Shown here: piece after piece, positions 52,968 to 61,710 of the stretch | Layout of the letters: each line of letters opens with the position of its first letter | Numbering within the stretch: position 1 is the first letter of the stretch | Assembly (NCBI RefSeq): GCF_037076565.1 | Contig: NZ_AP029028.1 | Location: 5,146,001-5,210,000 of the forward strand | Direction: 5' to 3' | Length of the DNA stretch: 64,000 nt | Source of the DNA: Herbaspirillum sp. DW155 | Lineage (GTDB): Bacteria; Pseudomonadota; Gammaproteobacteria; Burkholderiales; Burkholderiaceae_D | Position numbers and translations under genes: made by a program | Notes under the pieces: generated by a model | What the model was told of the DNA's origin: nothing | What the model saw: the letters and a program-made list of their open reading frames with translations, nothing else | Databases searched by the model: none

Positions 52968-54091
52968 ATGCACTGACCCAATTGCACGGCAACGTGCTGA
53001 CCCCGCAAGGCTGGACCCACGGCAGCATCGTGTTCGACCAGCGCATCCGCTCCATCGACGGCCGCCCGCTGCGGCAGCAACCGCGCGTCATCGATGAAGG
53101 CGACTACATCCTGCCCGGCTTCATCGACCTGCACGTGCATGGTGGCGGCGGACGCGACGTGATGGAAGGCGGCGATGCGGTGCAGGTACTCGCGCGCCTG
53201 CATGCGCGGCACGGCACCACGAGCCTGTTGGCCACCACCATGACCGCACCGCTGGACGAACTGGAAGTGGCCTTGAAGGCCATCCGCAACACGACCGACC
53301 AGCGCCTGCCCGGTCAGGCGCGCGTGCTGGGCGTACATCTGGAAGGCCCCTACATCAACCCCGGCAAGCTGGGCGCGCAGCCCGACTTCGCCATCGCGGC
53401 CTCGCTGGAACAGGTGGACTATCTCAACAGCCTCGCACCGATCAGGCTCATCACCATCGCGCCGGAAGTGGACGGTCATCTGAAGCTGGTCTGCAAGCTG
53501 GCCCATCGCGGCATGAAGGTGCAGATCGGCCACACTGCCGGCAGCTATGACGATGGCGTGGCCGCGCTGGCGCATGGGGCCTCGGGCTTCACCCACCTGT
53601 TCAATGCCATGAGCGGCTTCCACCATCGCACACCCGGCATGGTCGGTGCGGCGCTGGCGCATGCGCAGTATGCGGAGCTGATCCCGGACCTCTTGCACGT
53701 GCACCCCGGTGCCATCCGCACGGCGCTGCGGGCCATCCCGCGCCTGTTCTGCGTGACCGATTCGACAGCGGCGGCCGGCATGCCCGATGGCGACTATGCG
53801 CTGGGACGGCAGGTGGTGCACAAGTGCGCGGGCGGCGTGCGGCTGGACGATGGCACCCTGGCCGGCAGCGTGCTGACCATGGATCAGGCGCTGCGCAATC
53901 TGATCTCGCTGGGCATGGACGTGGCCGAAGCCTCGCTGCGCACCTCGACCTATGCGGCCGACTACCTCGGTCTGGCTGATCGGGGCCGGCTGGCCACCGG
54001 CCACCATGCCGACATCGTGGTACTGGACCGGCAATTCGCCCTCAAGGCGGTCTATGTGGAAGGAGAAGAGATTGACCTCGCTGATGCTTAA
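52964..54091 (+). CDS. nagA: N-acetylglucosamine-6-phosphate deacetylase
   Basis: A 375-residue metal-dependent deacetylase. The metal-binding residues are visible: HVH in GFIDLHVHGGGGRDVMEGG, Glu in GVHLEGPYINPGKLGA, His in VQIGHTAGSYDDG, His in GFTHLFNAMSGFHHRTPG, and the catalytic Asp in CVTDSTAAAGMPDG. It converts GlcNAc-6-phosphate to glucosamine-6-phosphate and acetate. It starts inside the kinase stop codon (ATGA) and overlaps the next gene by 20 bp, so expression of the three enzymes is coupled. Confidence 0.95.
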   Translation: MNALTQLHGNVLTPQGWTHGSIVFDQRIRSIDGRPLRQQPRVIDEGDYILPGFIDLHVHGGGGRDVMEGGDAVQVLARLHARHGTTSLLATTMTAPLDELEVALKAIRNTTDQRLPGQARVLGVHLEGPYINPGKLGAQPDFAIAASLEQVDYLNSLAPIRLITIAPEVDGHLKLVCKLAHRGMKVQIGHTAGSYDDGVAALAHGASGFTHLFNAMSGFHHRTPGMVGAALAHAQYAELIPDLLHVHPGAIRTALRAIPRLFCVTDSTAAAGMPDGDYALGRQVVHKCAGGVRLDDGTLAGSVLTMDQALRNLISLGMDVAEASLRTSTYAADYLGLADRGRLATGHHADIVVLDRQFALKAVYVEGEEIDLADA

Positions 54092-55094
54092 GGAAGCCCG
54101 CTCCGCAGCCGATTACGTGGCCGTGCAGCTGACCCGTGACCAGGACCGTTACGCCGCCCTGGGCCGGCAATTGCGCGCCACCCCGCCCGCCAACGTGGTG
54201 ACGGTGGCGCGCGGCAGTTCGGATCATGCGGCGGCCTATTGCGCCTATCTCATCATGGCGCGCCTGGGCCGCATCGTGGCCTCGCTGCCGATGTCGCTGG
54301 TGACGCTGAACCAGGCACCGCTGCAGGTACGCGATGCGCTGGCCATCGCCATCTCGCAATCAGGACAAAGCCCGGACGTGGTGGAGCCGGTCCGCTACTT
54401 CCATGCACAGGGAGCTACCACGGTGGCGCTGGTCAACCAGAACGATTCGCCACTGGCGGCTGCAGCGCAATGGAGCCTGCCCCTGCATGCGGGGTTGGAG
54501 TCCAGTGTGGCGGCCACCAAGAGCTTCATTGCGAGTCTGGTGGCAGGCGCCTTGCTGACGGCGCACTGGCAGGACGATGCCGCCTTGCTGGATGCGCTCA
54601 AGCAGTTGCCCGATGCCCTGCGCGCGGCCTGCGCATGCGACTGGTCGGCGGCGGTGCAGGCGCTGGTGTCGGCCAACCGGCTCATGATCGTGGGGCGCGG
54701 CATCGGCTTCCCGCTGGCGCTGGAGGCGGCGCTCAAATGCAAGGAGACCTGCGCCATCCAGGCCGAGGCCTTCAGCGGTGCGGAGATCAAGCACGGGCCG
54801 ATGGCGCTGATCGAAGAAGGCTATCCGCTGCTGATGTTCGCCACCCGCGGACCGGCCCAGGCCGGCATGCTGGCGCTGGCAGCGGAGATGCGCGCACGCG
54901 GTGCGAAGGTCTTGCTGGCAGCCCCCGGGGATGTGATCGAGCGCGATCTCACCCTGCCCGTGGCGGCCACGCCGGACCTCGATCCCATCGTGGCGATCCA
55001 GGCTTTCTATGTGATGGCCGCGCAATTGTCGGCCGCGCGCGGGATGGACGCGGATCGGCCACGGCATCTGAACAAAGTCACAAAAACGAACTAA
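54072..55094 (+). CDS. SIS-domain glucosamine-6-phosphate deaminase (NagB-II/GlmS-like)
   Basis: A 340-residue protein with two sugar-isomerase domains and no glutaminase domain. Sugar-phosphate loops are VARGSSDHAAAYC, ISQSGQSPDVVEP and GLESSVAATKSFIASL, with ALKCKETCAIQAEAFSGAEIKHGP in the second domain (partly shown). Such proteins replace classical NagB, converting glucosamine-6-phosphate to fructose-6-phosphate and ammonia. A TTG at 54072 has AGGAG six bases upstream and is preferred; the ATG at 54084 is 18 bases from it. The gene overlaps nagA, completing the catabolic route. The pattern also fits other ketose/aldose amino-sugar deaminases. Confidence 0.88.
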   Translation: MTSLMLKEARSAADYVAVQLTRDQDRYAALGRQLRATPPANVVTVARGSSDHAAAYCAYLIMARLGRIVASLPMSLVTLNQAPLQVRDALAIAISQSGQSPDVVEPVRYFHAQGATTVALVNQNDSPLAAAAQWSLPLHAGLESSVAATKSFIASLVAGALLTAHWQDDAALLDALKQLPDALRAACACDWSAAVQALVSANRLMIVGRGIGFPLALEAALKCKETCAIQAEAFSGAEIKHGPMALIEEGYPLLMFATRGPAQAGMLALAAEMRARGAKVLLAAPGDVIERDLTLPVAATPDLDPIVAIQAFYVMAAQLSAARGMDADRPRHLNKVTKTN

Positions 55095-55101
55095 GGGATG
55101 T

Positions 55102-55989
55102 TCAGGCCTGTGCCTGCCGCGCTTCCTCGATGAAGGCGCGCAGGTAATCGATTTCCACATCGCTTTCACGCGCGCCCAGGTAGATGTGCTTGGCGATGCC
55201 ATGCCTGCCAAGGCGCACCGGCACGATGTCCATCTGCTCGGCATATTCCAGCACCAGCCAGCGCGGCAGGGCCGCCACGCCGCGTCCGCTGGCTACCATC
55301 TGCAGCATGATGTCGGTGGTCTCGATGGTCTTGTGACGGCGCGGCACGATGCCGGCCGGCGCCAGGAACTGGGTGTAGATGTCCAGCCGGTCCACCGGTA
55401 CCGGATAGGTCACCAGCACCTCGTTGCTCAACTGCCTGGGCTTGACGTAATCGGCCTGGGCCAGTGGATGACCGGCGGCCACCACCAGCACCTGTTCATA
55501 ATCGAACACCGGCTCGAACACCAGGCCCGGCTTGTCCAGCGGATCGGGCGTGACCAGCAGGTCGATCTCGTAGCCGAACAGTGCACCGATGCCGCCGAAC
55601 TGGAATTTCTGCTTCACGTCCACATCCACGTCCGGCCAGGCGGCCAGATAGGGCGACACCACTTTCAGCAGCCATTGGTAACAGGGGTGACATTCCATGC
55701 CGATGCGCAGCGCGCCGCGCTCGCCCTGGGCGAACTGGCGCAGGCGTTCCTCGGCCAGGCTCAGTTGCGGCAGCACGCGGTTGGCCACGGCCAGCAGGTA
55801 CTGGCCCGCTTGCGTGAGGCGCAGATGGCGGCCTTCACGCAGCCAGATATCGGTGCCCAGCTGCTGTTCCAGCTTTTTCATGCTGTGGCTCAGGGCCGAC
55901 TGCGTGACATGCAGCACGCCAGCGGCCGCCGTGAGGGAACCCTGGCGTTCGACTTCCTGGACGATGGAGAGGTGGATGCGGTCCAGCAT
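55102..55989 (-). CDS. metR: LysR-type regulator of the MetR group
   Basis: A 295-residue LysR protein. The DNA-binding part is VEVERQGSLTAAAGVLHVTQ-like (QEVERQGSLTAAAGVLHVTQ at residues 11-30), then SALSHSMKKLEQQLGTDIWL. The effector domain carries MECHPCYQWLLKVVSPYL, close to the MECHSCIQWL stretch of E. coli MetR, plus FDYEQVLVVAAGHPLA and VASGRGVAALPRWLV. MetR uses homocysteine as co-effector to control methionine synthesis genes. No met gene is adjacent, so the target is elsewhere or is its own promoter. It converges on the amino-sugar operon, with 7 bp between stops. Confidence 0.85.
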   Translation of the reverse strand: MLDRIHLSIVQEVERQGSLTAAAGVLHVTQSALSHSMKKLEQQLGTDIWLREGRHLRLTQAGQYLLAVANRVLPQLSLAEERLRQFAQGERGALRIGMECHPCYQWLLKVVSPYLAAWPDVDVDVKQKFQFGGIGALFGYEIDLLVTPDPLDKPGLVFEPVFDYEQVLVVAAGHPLAQADYVKPRQLSNEVLVTYPVPVDRLDIYTQFLAPAGIVPRRHKTIETTDIMLQMVASGRGVAALPRWLVLEYAEQMDIVPVRLGRHGIAKHIYLGARESDVEIDYLRAFIEEARQAQA

Positions 55990-56466
55990 AGGGATGAATG
56001 GAACTCATGGTTGAGGAATATTCCATCATTTTATGTCATGTACTGACCATGCAGGAATCCTCGGCCTCGGACCGCCCTGCGCGATGAGAGGCGATACTTT
56101 CATGCAGATAAAAAACTAAGTTTTCCAATACTCCACGGATACCTTTCCGAAAGCCATCTCTCCCGCTGATGAGACGCCAGCTTGCAAATCGCTGACAAGC
56201 ACCATCAACTTCCTGCCCTGTTCCAGTGCGGCTTTCCAGTCAGTGCTTTGTCAGATTCCCGGCGTGCGCGATCCTCTCCCCGATGTTTACGTTCCACCGA
56301 ACCTTTCATCAAGGCCGTGTTCGAAACCTAACAAAGCGTGACCGCACGGCAAGAACCGTGCTGTTACAACCCATCACAATTCCGAGGTCAACTGAGCATC
56401 GTCGCGCGTCGTTAGCCGGCTATCGCAACGCCTTTTCATGCTCCGACACGGATCGAGGACTCCATC
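55990..56466. promoter_or_regulatory. Divergent promoter region with a GGAATATTCC palindrome and one perfect AAAACT-A-AGTTTT dyad
   Basis: 477 bp without a gene. A perfect palindrome GGAATATTCC lies at 56015-56024, 26 bp before the MetR-like ATG, and is a candidate LysR-type autoregulatory site. A perfect AAAACTAAGTTTT dyad is centred on 56118, without obvious companions 22 bp away. The rest shows no structure that I can name. Confidence 0.5.
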
Positions 56467-58122
56467 ATGACAACAAGAAACAGATCTTCCGCCATCATCG
56501 TCTCGGCCTCGCTGCTCGGTGCAGTGCTGGCGCTCTCGGCCTGCCAGAAGCAGGATGCGCCGCCGCCCACGGCAGCGGCCGCACCCGCTGCCCCGACCAC
56601 GCCCCCCTATACGCCGCCCACGGCCGCGCAGCTCTCGCAGATGGTGGCCCCGATTGCACTGTTCCCCGACAAGCTGGTGGCACAGGTGCTGGCCGGCGCC
56701 ACCTATCCAGACCAGATCGTCGCGGCCAACCAGTGGCTGAGCCAGAACGGCGCGCTCAAGGGCGATATCCTGCAGGCCGCAGAAGACAAGCAAGCCTGGG
56801 ACGTGAGCGTGAAGTCGCTGACCATGTTCCCCGCAGTGCTCTCGCAGATGGCCGCCAACCCGGACTGGACACGCGCGCTGGGCGATGCTTTCGTCAATGA
56901 TCCGAATGACGTGATGAATGCCATCCAGGAGCTGCGCCTGCGTGCGCAACAGGCCGGCAATCTCAAGAGTTCGGCCAGGCTGAAGGTGGTGAGCACCGCG
57001 CGCAGCAGCCAAAGCGTGCGCGTGGAGCAAGCGCCTGAACCACGTACCGTCTATGCCGGCGCGCCGGTGATCCCGCCGCCGCCACAGACCATCGTGATCG
57101 AATCGAGCCAGCCCGATACGGTCTACGTGCCGGCCTACAACCCGGCCGTAGTCTACGGTCCGCCGGTGCCGGTGTATCCGGGCTATGCCTACCGTCCGCC
57201 CAGCCCGGTGACCAATGAGGTCGTGGTGGGTGCACTGTCCTTCGGCGTAGGCGTCTTCGTGGGCGAGGCCATCAGTCATCATTCCGACTGGGGCTGGCAT
57301 GACTGGGGCATGCGCTGGGGTGGCTACGACGGCGGCGACCGCCCTGCCGGCGACTGGCAACGGCCGGCCGTGGTGTACAGGAACACCACCTATGTCTCGC
57401 ATTCGACGACGGTGATCAACCGTGTGACCAACAACAACGTGACGGTCAACAATACGCGGGTGGTGAACAACAACGTGAACAACGTCAGCAATGTGAGCAA
57501 CGTCAACAACGTCAGTCACGTGAATAACGTCAGCAACGTGCGCAATGTCGACGAGCACAACATCAACAGCCAGACCCGCATCGACAATCGCCGCGAGCAG
57601 GTGGCCCCGGCCGCCATGAGCATGCCGCACTTCACCGCCAGCGACGCGCGGCCGGGCGCCATGCCGGTCCAGCATGGGCAGCCGCCGCAGCAGAAGATGG
57701 AACTGGCCAACGTGCACCCGCCACAGGCGGCGCAGGAAGAGAACGCACGGCAACGTCAGGAAACGATACAGAAGGAACAGCAGGCCCAGCGCGTGCAGCA
57801 GCAACAGCAGGAGCAGCAGCGTGCACAGCAGGAACGGCAGGCCGCCCATCAACATGAACAAGCCCAACAGAATGCCGCGCAGCAGGCCCGTCAACAGGCC
57901 GAGGAAAGAAAGACGCTGGCCATGAAGCAGGAGAACGCGCGCCCCCAGGCACCGGCACATGCCAACCGGGAAGAGAACAAGGCCGTGCACGAACCGAAGC
58001 CGGCACCGGAAAAACACGAAGCGGCAGCGCATGAGCACGCCGAGCAGAAGCACGAGCCTGCCAGGCATGAGCAGGACCGGCGCGAAGAAGACAAGCGCGA
58101 GGCCGAGAAGCACAACGGCTGA
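56467..58122 (+). CDS. DUF3300 lipoprotein with Asn/Val repeats and Gln-rich coiled coil
   Basis: A 551-residue secreted lipoprotein. The lipobox LSAC is at about residues 23-26 after SAIIVSASLLGAVLA. A Pro/Ala linker leads to the DUF3300 domain at about 50-290 (MVAPIALFPDKLVAQVLAGA, ATYPDQIVAANQWL, VYVPAYNPAVVYGP). Residues 315-360 form a beta-like low-complexity repeat of VNNVSN units. Next comes a His/Pro segment, then a Gln-rich coiled coil of about 80 residues and a Glu/His/Lys tail. No catalytic residues are evident. GAGGACT precedes the ATG. It is monocistronic with a terminator. It is probably an envelope surface protein; its function is unknown. Confidence 0.88.
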   Translation: MTTRNRSSAIIVSASLLGAVLALSACQKQDAPPPTAAAAPAAPTTPPYTPPTAAQLSQMVAPIALFPDKLVAQVLAGATYPDQIVAANQWLSQNGALKGDILQAAEDKQAWDVSVKSLTMFPAVLSQMAANPDWTRALGDAFVNDPNDVMNAIQELRLRAQQAGNLKSSARLKVVSTARSSQSVRVEQAPEPRTVYAGAPVIPPPPQTIVIESSQPDTVYVPAYNPAVVYGPPVPVYPGYAYRPPSPVTNEVVVGALSFGVGVFVGEAISHHSDWGWHDWGMRWGGYDGGDRPAGDWQRPAVVYRNTTYVSHSTTVINRVTNNNVTVNNTRVVNNNVNNVSNVSNVNNVSHVNNVSNVRNVDEHNINSQTRIDNRREQVAPAAMSMPHFTASDARPGAMPVQHGQPPQQKMELANVHPPQAAQEENARQRQETIQKEQQAQRVQQQQQEQQRAQQERQAAHQHEQAQQNAAQQARQQAEERKTLAMKQENARPQAPAHANREENKAVHEPKPAPEKHEAAAHEHAEQKHEPARHEQDRREEDKREAEKHNG

Positions 58123-58146
58123 AGCGACACCGTATCCTCGCAAGAC

Positions 58147-58173
58147 AAAGGGCCGCGTCACAGCGGCCCTTTT
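58147..58173 (+). terminator. Bidirectional terminator after the DUF3300 gene
   Basis: AAAGGGCCGC pairs with GCGGCCCTTT around GTCACA and is flanked by A and T runs on the two sides. It lies 24 bp past the DUF3300 stop and 19 bp past the stop of the convergent GNAT gene, so it serves both. Confidence 0.87.
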
Positions 58174-58192
58174 GTCGTGGAAAGAACAGTCC

Positions 58193-58714
58193 TCAGCCGC
58201 CGATACGGTCCGGATCGGTGCGCTGGTCCAGGGTCAGTTGCAGGAACGCCAGGTCCAGCCACTTGCCGAACTTGGTGCCCACCTGCGGCATGTGGCCGAC
58301 CTGCTCGAAGCCCAGCTTCTTGTGCAAGGCGATCGAACCGACGTTGCTGGCATCGATGGCGGCGACCATCACATGCTTGCCACAGGCGCGGGCGCGCGGG
58401 ATCAGCGCTTGCATCAGCGCCACGCCCAGGCCTGCGCCGCGATGGTCCTTGTGGACGTAGACCGAGTGTTCCACCGAGTGGCGGAAGCCATCGAAAGGAC
58501 GCCAGTCGCCGAAGCTGGCATAGCCCAGCACCTTCGCGCCATCGACCGCCACCAGAACCGGATAGCCCAGCTGGCGCCGCGCGGCCAGCCAGTCCTGACG
58601 GTTCTTGTCGTCGACCAGGGTGTCGCTCCAGATGGCGGTGGTGTTGACCACGGCATCGTTGAAAATCTCGGTGATGCCGGCGATGTCGGCAGGGGTGGCG
58701 TCGCGGATCTGCAT
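58193..58714 (-). CDS. GNAT acetyltransferase (phosphinothricin acetyltransferase type)
   Basis: A 173-residue cytoplasmic enzyme that would transfer acetyl from acetyl-CoA to an amine. The subgroup opening MQIRDATPADIAGITEIFND and VNTTAIWSD is typical of PAT/YncA proteins. The CoA pyrophosphate loop is HKDHRGAGLGVALMQ. IDASNVGSIALHKKLGFEQVGHMPQVGTKFGKWLDL (in part IALHKKLGFEQVG) closes the fold. YncA-type members acetylate methionine sulfoximine and related analogues. The start at 58714 fits the family; the frame extends to 58753. It is a single-gene unit. Confidence 0.9.
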   Translation of the reverse strand: MQIRDATPADIAGITEIFNDAVVNTTAIWSDTLVDDKNRQDWLAARRQLGYPVLVAVDGAKVLGYASFGDWRPFDGFRHSVEHSVYVHKDHRGAGLGVALMQALIPRARACGKHVMVAAIDASNVGSIALHKKLGFEQVGHMPQVGTKFGKWLDLAFLQLTLDQRTDPDRIGG

Positions 58715-59154
58715 GGTGTCTCGGGTCTCGGATATCAGGTTCAAGAGGAACAATCGTCTGGGGCAGCAGTGTAGCCGAAGACGGTGACGATGGATTTTGT
58801 TGCGTGATTCCTCTTAAGACATCTGACAACTAGAGGTGTTAAAATGCGCCCGCTCATCCATAGAGCACTCCTCCTTGCCAGATTATCTGCGTGACAAGGA
58901 CAGGAGAATCACCAGAAATGCCGGCCCCCGAGGCTGGACGCAAGATCGGAGACGTGTTAACCCACTCTGAGATTGCGACGCATGACCGATTCCATCCCGA
59001 CGACTCCCGTTCCTGCGCACGCTGGCCACACCAGCCGGGCGGGCAGCGGCACGTCCGTCATGAACCGGTCCCGGCAGGTAGATTGCGCCACAGGGCGCAT
59101 GCGCTCCGGCGTATTGCGCAAGCTGTTATCCACCCACCCCACTTTGCTCCCATC
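58715..59154. promoter_or_regulatory. Divergent promoter region of the GNAT and GMC dehydrogenase genes
   Basis: 440 bp with no gene that I can support. An A/T-rich stretch near 58805-58845 contains GTTAAAATG, which may include a -10 box. Short open frames (for example 58973-59158) have no recognisable product or ribosome site. TTATCCACC at 59126 is one base off a DnaA box and is isolated. Confidence 0.4.
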
Positions 59155-59868
59155 ATGACCACCAAGTTCAGTCCTTCGCGGCGCGCCGTCCTCACGGCCA
59201 CCGCAGCGGCAGTTCCGCTAGTCTCGCTTCCCCTGCTCAAGCAGGCCCGGGCCGATGGCCTGGAAGGCATCGAGCTGCAGCACTACAAGCCGGTGTTCTT
59301 CAACGACGCCCAATGGCTCTTCATCCTGGCCGCCTGCGACCGCCTCATTCCCGCCGAAGGGCGTGGACCGGGTGCGCTGGAAACCAACGTGCCGGTCTTC
59401 ATCGACCAGCAATTGCATGCCGGCCTGGGCAGCGACATCTACCAGCAGGGGCCGCACCAGACGGATGCGCCCTCCACGCTGGGCTTCCAGATTCCCTACG
59501 CGCCGCAGGACGTCTATCGCATCGGCATCGACCTCACCCAGCAGCTCAGCCAGCAGCAACACGGCAAGCGCTTCGAGCAGCTCGAGGCCACCGACAAGGA
59601 TGCCCTGCTGACGGCCCTGCAGAAAAATGGCGTCGACTTCGCCGCACTGGGCGAGAAGGCCATGAAGCCTTCGCAATTCTTCGGCCAGTTGCTGGGCGAT
59701 ACCAAGAACGGCTACCTGGCCGACCCCATGTACGGGGGCAACAAGGACATGAAGGCCTGGGTCGCCATCGGCTTCCCCGGCGCGCGTGCGGCCTACACCG
59801 AATGGGTGGACCAGCACAACGTCAAGTATCCGCTGGGGCCCGTGAGCCTGTCGGGCAAGCGCGCCTGA
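59155..59868 (+). CDS. GMC dehydrogenase small subunit (gluconate 2-dehydrogenase subunit 3 type), Tat-exported
   Basis: A 237-residue periplasmic subunit. The twin-arginine signal is SPSRRAVLTATAAAVPLVSL, so the complex is folded before export. The domain begins FFNDAQWLFILAACDRLIPA, then GALETNVPVFIDQQLHAG and ends KAWVAIGFPGARAAYTEW. In this three-subunit family the small subunit carries the Tat signal and co-exports the flavoprotein encoded next. The start at 59155 is directly before the Tat motif. The next gene follows after 57 bp. Confidence 0.92.
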   Translation: MTTKFSPSRRAVLTATAAAVPLVSLPLLKQARADGLEGIELQHYKPVFFNDAQWLFILAACDRLIPAEGRGPGALETNVPVFIDQQLHAGLGSDIYQQGPHQTDAPSTLGFQIPYAPQDVYRIGIDLTQQLSQQQHGKRFEQLEATDKDALLTALQKNGVDFAALGEKAMKPSQFFGQLLGDTKNGYLADPMYGGNKDMKAWVAIGFPGARAAYTEWVDQHNVKYPLGPVSLSGKRA

Positions 59869-59925
59869 GGCGCCCACGCTGTCCCCGCTCACGCCTGCAA
59901 CCTCTTACCGATTCCATTCAATTCC

Positions 59926-61698
59926 ATGCCTAACATCACCAACGACGACGTGGATGTCGTCATCGTCGGCCTCGGCTGGGCCGGCTCCATCATGGCCATC
60001 GAACTGGCCCAGGCCGGCCTGAAGGTGCGCGCCCTGGAGCGCGGCCCGGACCGTCCGCCCGAAGACTTCGCCTATCCCAAGCCGGCCGACCAGTACGGTT
60101 ACGCCACCCGCAACAAGGTCTTCGCCACGCCGCGCGACGCCGCCCTGACGGTGCGCTACAACACGGCGCAACAGGCGCTGCCGACCCGCAAGTGGGGCGC
60201 CTTCGCGCCCGGTACCGGCGTGGGCGGCTCGGGCCTGCACTGGACTGCGGTGTTGATCCGTCCCACGCCCACCGACCTCAAGCTCAAGACCTACGCCGAC
60301 CAGGCCTACAAGCACAGCAAGCTCGATCCCGAGATGCGCATCAAGGATTTCCCGTTCACCTGGAACGAGATCGAGCCGCACTATGATTTCTTCGAAAAGG
60401 TATGCGGCCAGTCGGGCAAGACCGGCAACCTGCGCGGCCAGATTCTGCCGGGCGGCGATCCCTTCGAAGGGCCGCGCTCGAACCCCTATCCGCTGCCGCC
60501 CCTGCACGACACCTACAACAGCAGCCTGTTCGCCGACGTGGCGCGCAAGCTGGGTTACCATCCCTTCCCCAATCCCTCGGCCAATGTCTCGCAGGCCTGG
60601 ACCAATCCGTATGGCGCGCAGATCGCACCCTGCAACTATTGCGGCTTCTGCAGCAAGTATCCCTGCCTGAACTACTCCAAGGCATCGCCGCAGACGACCA
60701 TCCTCGATGTGGTCAAGCGCATGCCCAACTTCGATTACAAGGTCAACGCCAACGTCATCCGCGTAGACCTGCACGCCGACAGGAAGACCGCGCGCGGGGT
60801 GACCTACATCGATGAGAACATGAAGGAAGTGTTCCAGCCGGCCAAGATCGTGATCCTCTCCGGCTTCCAGTTCGCCAACGTGCGCCTGATGCTGCTCTCG
60901 GGGATCGGCAAGCCCTATGACCCGATCACCGAGACCGGCGTCATCGGCCGCAACTACGCCTTCCTTTCCAACGGCGGCGCGACGCTGTTCTTCAAGGACA
61001 AGAACTTCAACTCCTTCGCCACAGCGGGGGCCAGCGGCGAGATGTTCAACGACATCTCCCCGGGCAACTTCGACGACGGCATCAGGCAGGGCTTCATCGG
61101 CGGCGCCAAGATACACAGCTCGCAGGCGTCGGGCGCACCGATCGGCACGGCACTGCCACCGGGCACGCCGAGCTGGGGACGCGGCTGGAAGGAGGGCATG
61201 ATCGACTGGTACGACCATTCCATGAAGATCAGCATCACCACCACCTGCATGTCCTATCGCGGCCACTTCCTCGACCTCGATCCGAACTACAAGGACCCCT
61301 GGGGCCAGCCGCTCTTGCGCATGACCTTCGACTGGCGCCAGAACGAACTGAAGCTGCAGCGCTACCTGCGCGACATCGTGCTCAAGATTTCCAGGGAACT
61401 CAATCCCGATCACATGTCGGAAAGTTTCCTGGCCCTGGATTCGCACTGGGACATCACCAAGTACGTCTCCACCCACAACGTGGGCGGCGCCATCATGGGG
61501 GATTCGCCGCGCGACTCGGCCCTGAACAAGTACCTGCAATCCTGGGATGTGCACAACGTCTTCGTCCCCGGCGGCAATGCCTTCCCGCAGAACTTCCAGG
61601 CCAATCCGACCGACACCATCGGCGCCATCACGCTCATGGCAGCGCAGGCCATCAAGACGCAGTATCTGAAGAACCCCGGCCCGCTGGTCCAGGTATAA
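59926..61698 (+). CDS. GMC-family FAD dehydrogenase large subunit (gluconate/sugar dehydrogenase type)
   Basis: A 590-residue flavoprotein. The FAD dinucleotide loop is VVIVGLGWAGSIMAIELAQA at residues 11-30. GTGVGGSGLHWTAV gives the second flavin contact, and a CNYCGFCSKYPCLN Cys cluster of this subgroup lies in the middle. The catalytic His region is THNVGGAIMGDSPRDSALN and the C-terminal fold includes VFVPGGNAFPQNFQANPTDT. It has no signal of its own, consistent with carriage by the Tat-bearing small subunit. Relatives oxidise gluconate, glucose, sorbitol or fructose in the periplasm; the substrate is not determined here. Confidence 0.93.
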   Translation: MPNITNDDVDVVIVGLGWAGSIMAIELAQAGLKVRALERGPDRPPEDFAYPKPADQYGYATRNKVFATPRDAALTVRYNTAQQALPTRKWGAFAPGTGVGGSGLHWTAVLIRPTPTDLKLKTYADQAYKHSKLDPEMRIKDFPFTWNEIEPHYDFFEKVCGQSGKTGNLRGQILPGGDPFEGPRSNPYPLPPLHDTYNSSLFADVARKLGYHPFPNPSANVSQAWTNPYGAQIAPCNYCGFCSKYPCLNYSKASPQTTILDVVKRMPNFDYKVNANVIRVDLHADRKTARGVTYIDENMKEVFQPAKIVILSGFQFANVRLMLLSGIGKPYDPITETGVIGRNYAFLSNGGATLFFKDKNFNSFATAGASGEMFNDISPGNFDDGIRQGFIGGAKIHSSQASGAPIGTALPPGTPSWGRGWKEGMIDWYDHSMKISITTTCMSYRGHFLDLDPNYKDPWGQPLLRMTFDWRQNELKLQRYLRDIVLKISRELNPDHMSESFLALDSHWDITKYVSTHNVGGAIMGDSPRDSALNKYLQSWDVHNVFVPGGNAFPQNFQANPTDTIGAITLMAAQAIKTQYLKNPGPLVQV

Positions 61699-61710
61699 GG
61701 GGGAGAGAAC

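Noticed and set aside
52187-54091. 634-residue frame appearing to fuse an N-terminal extension to NagA
   Set aside because: The first 259 residues are an off-frame reading of the kinase gene. NagA begins at 52964 with the ATGA overlap.
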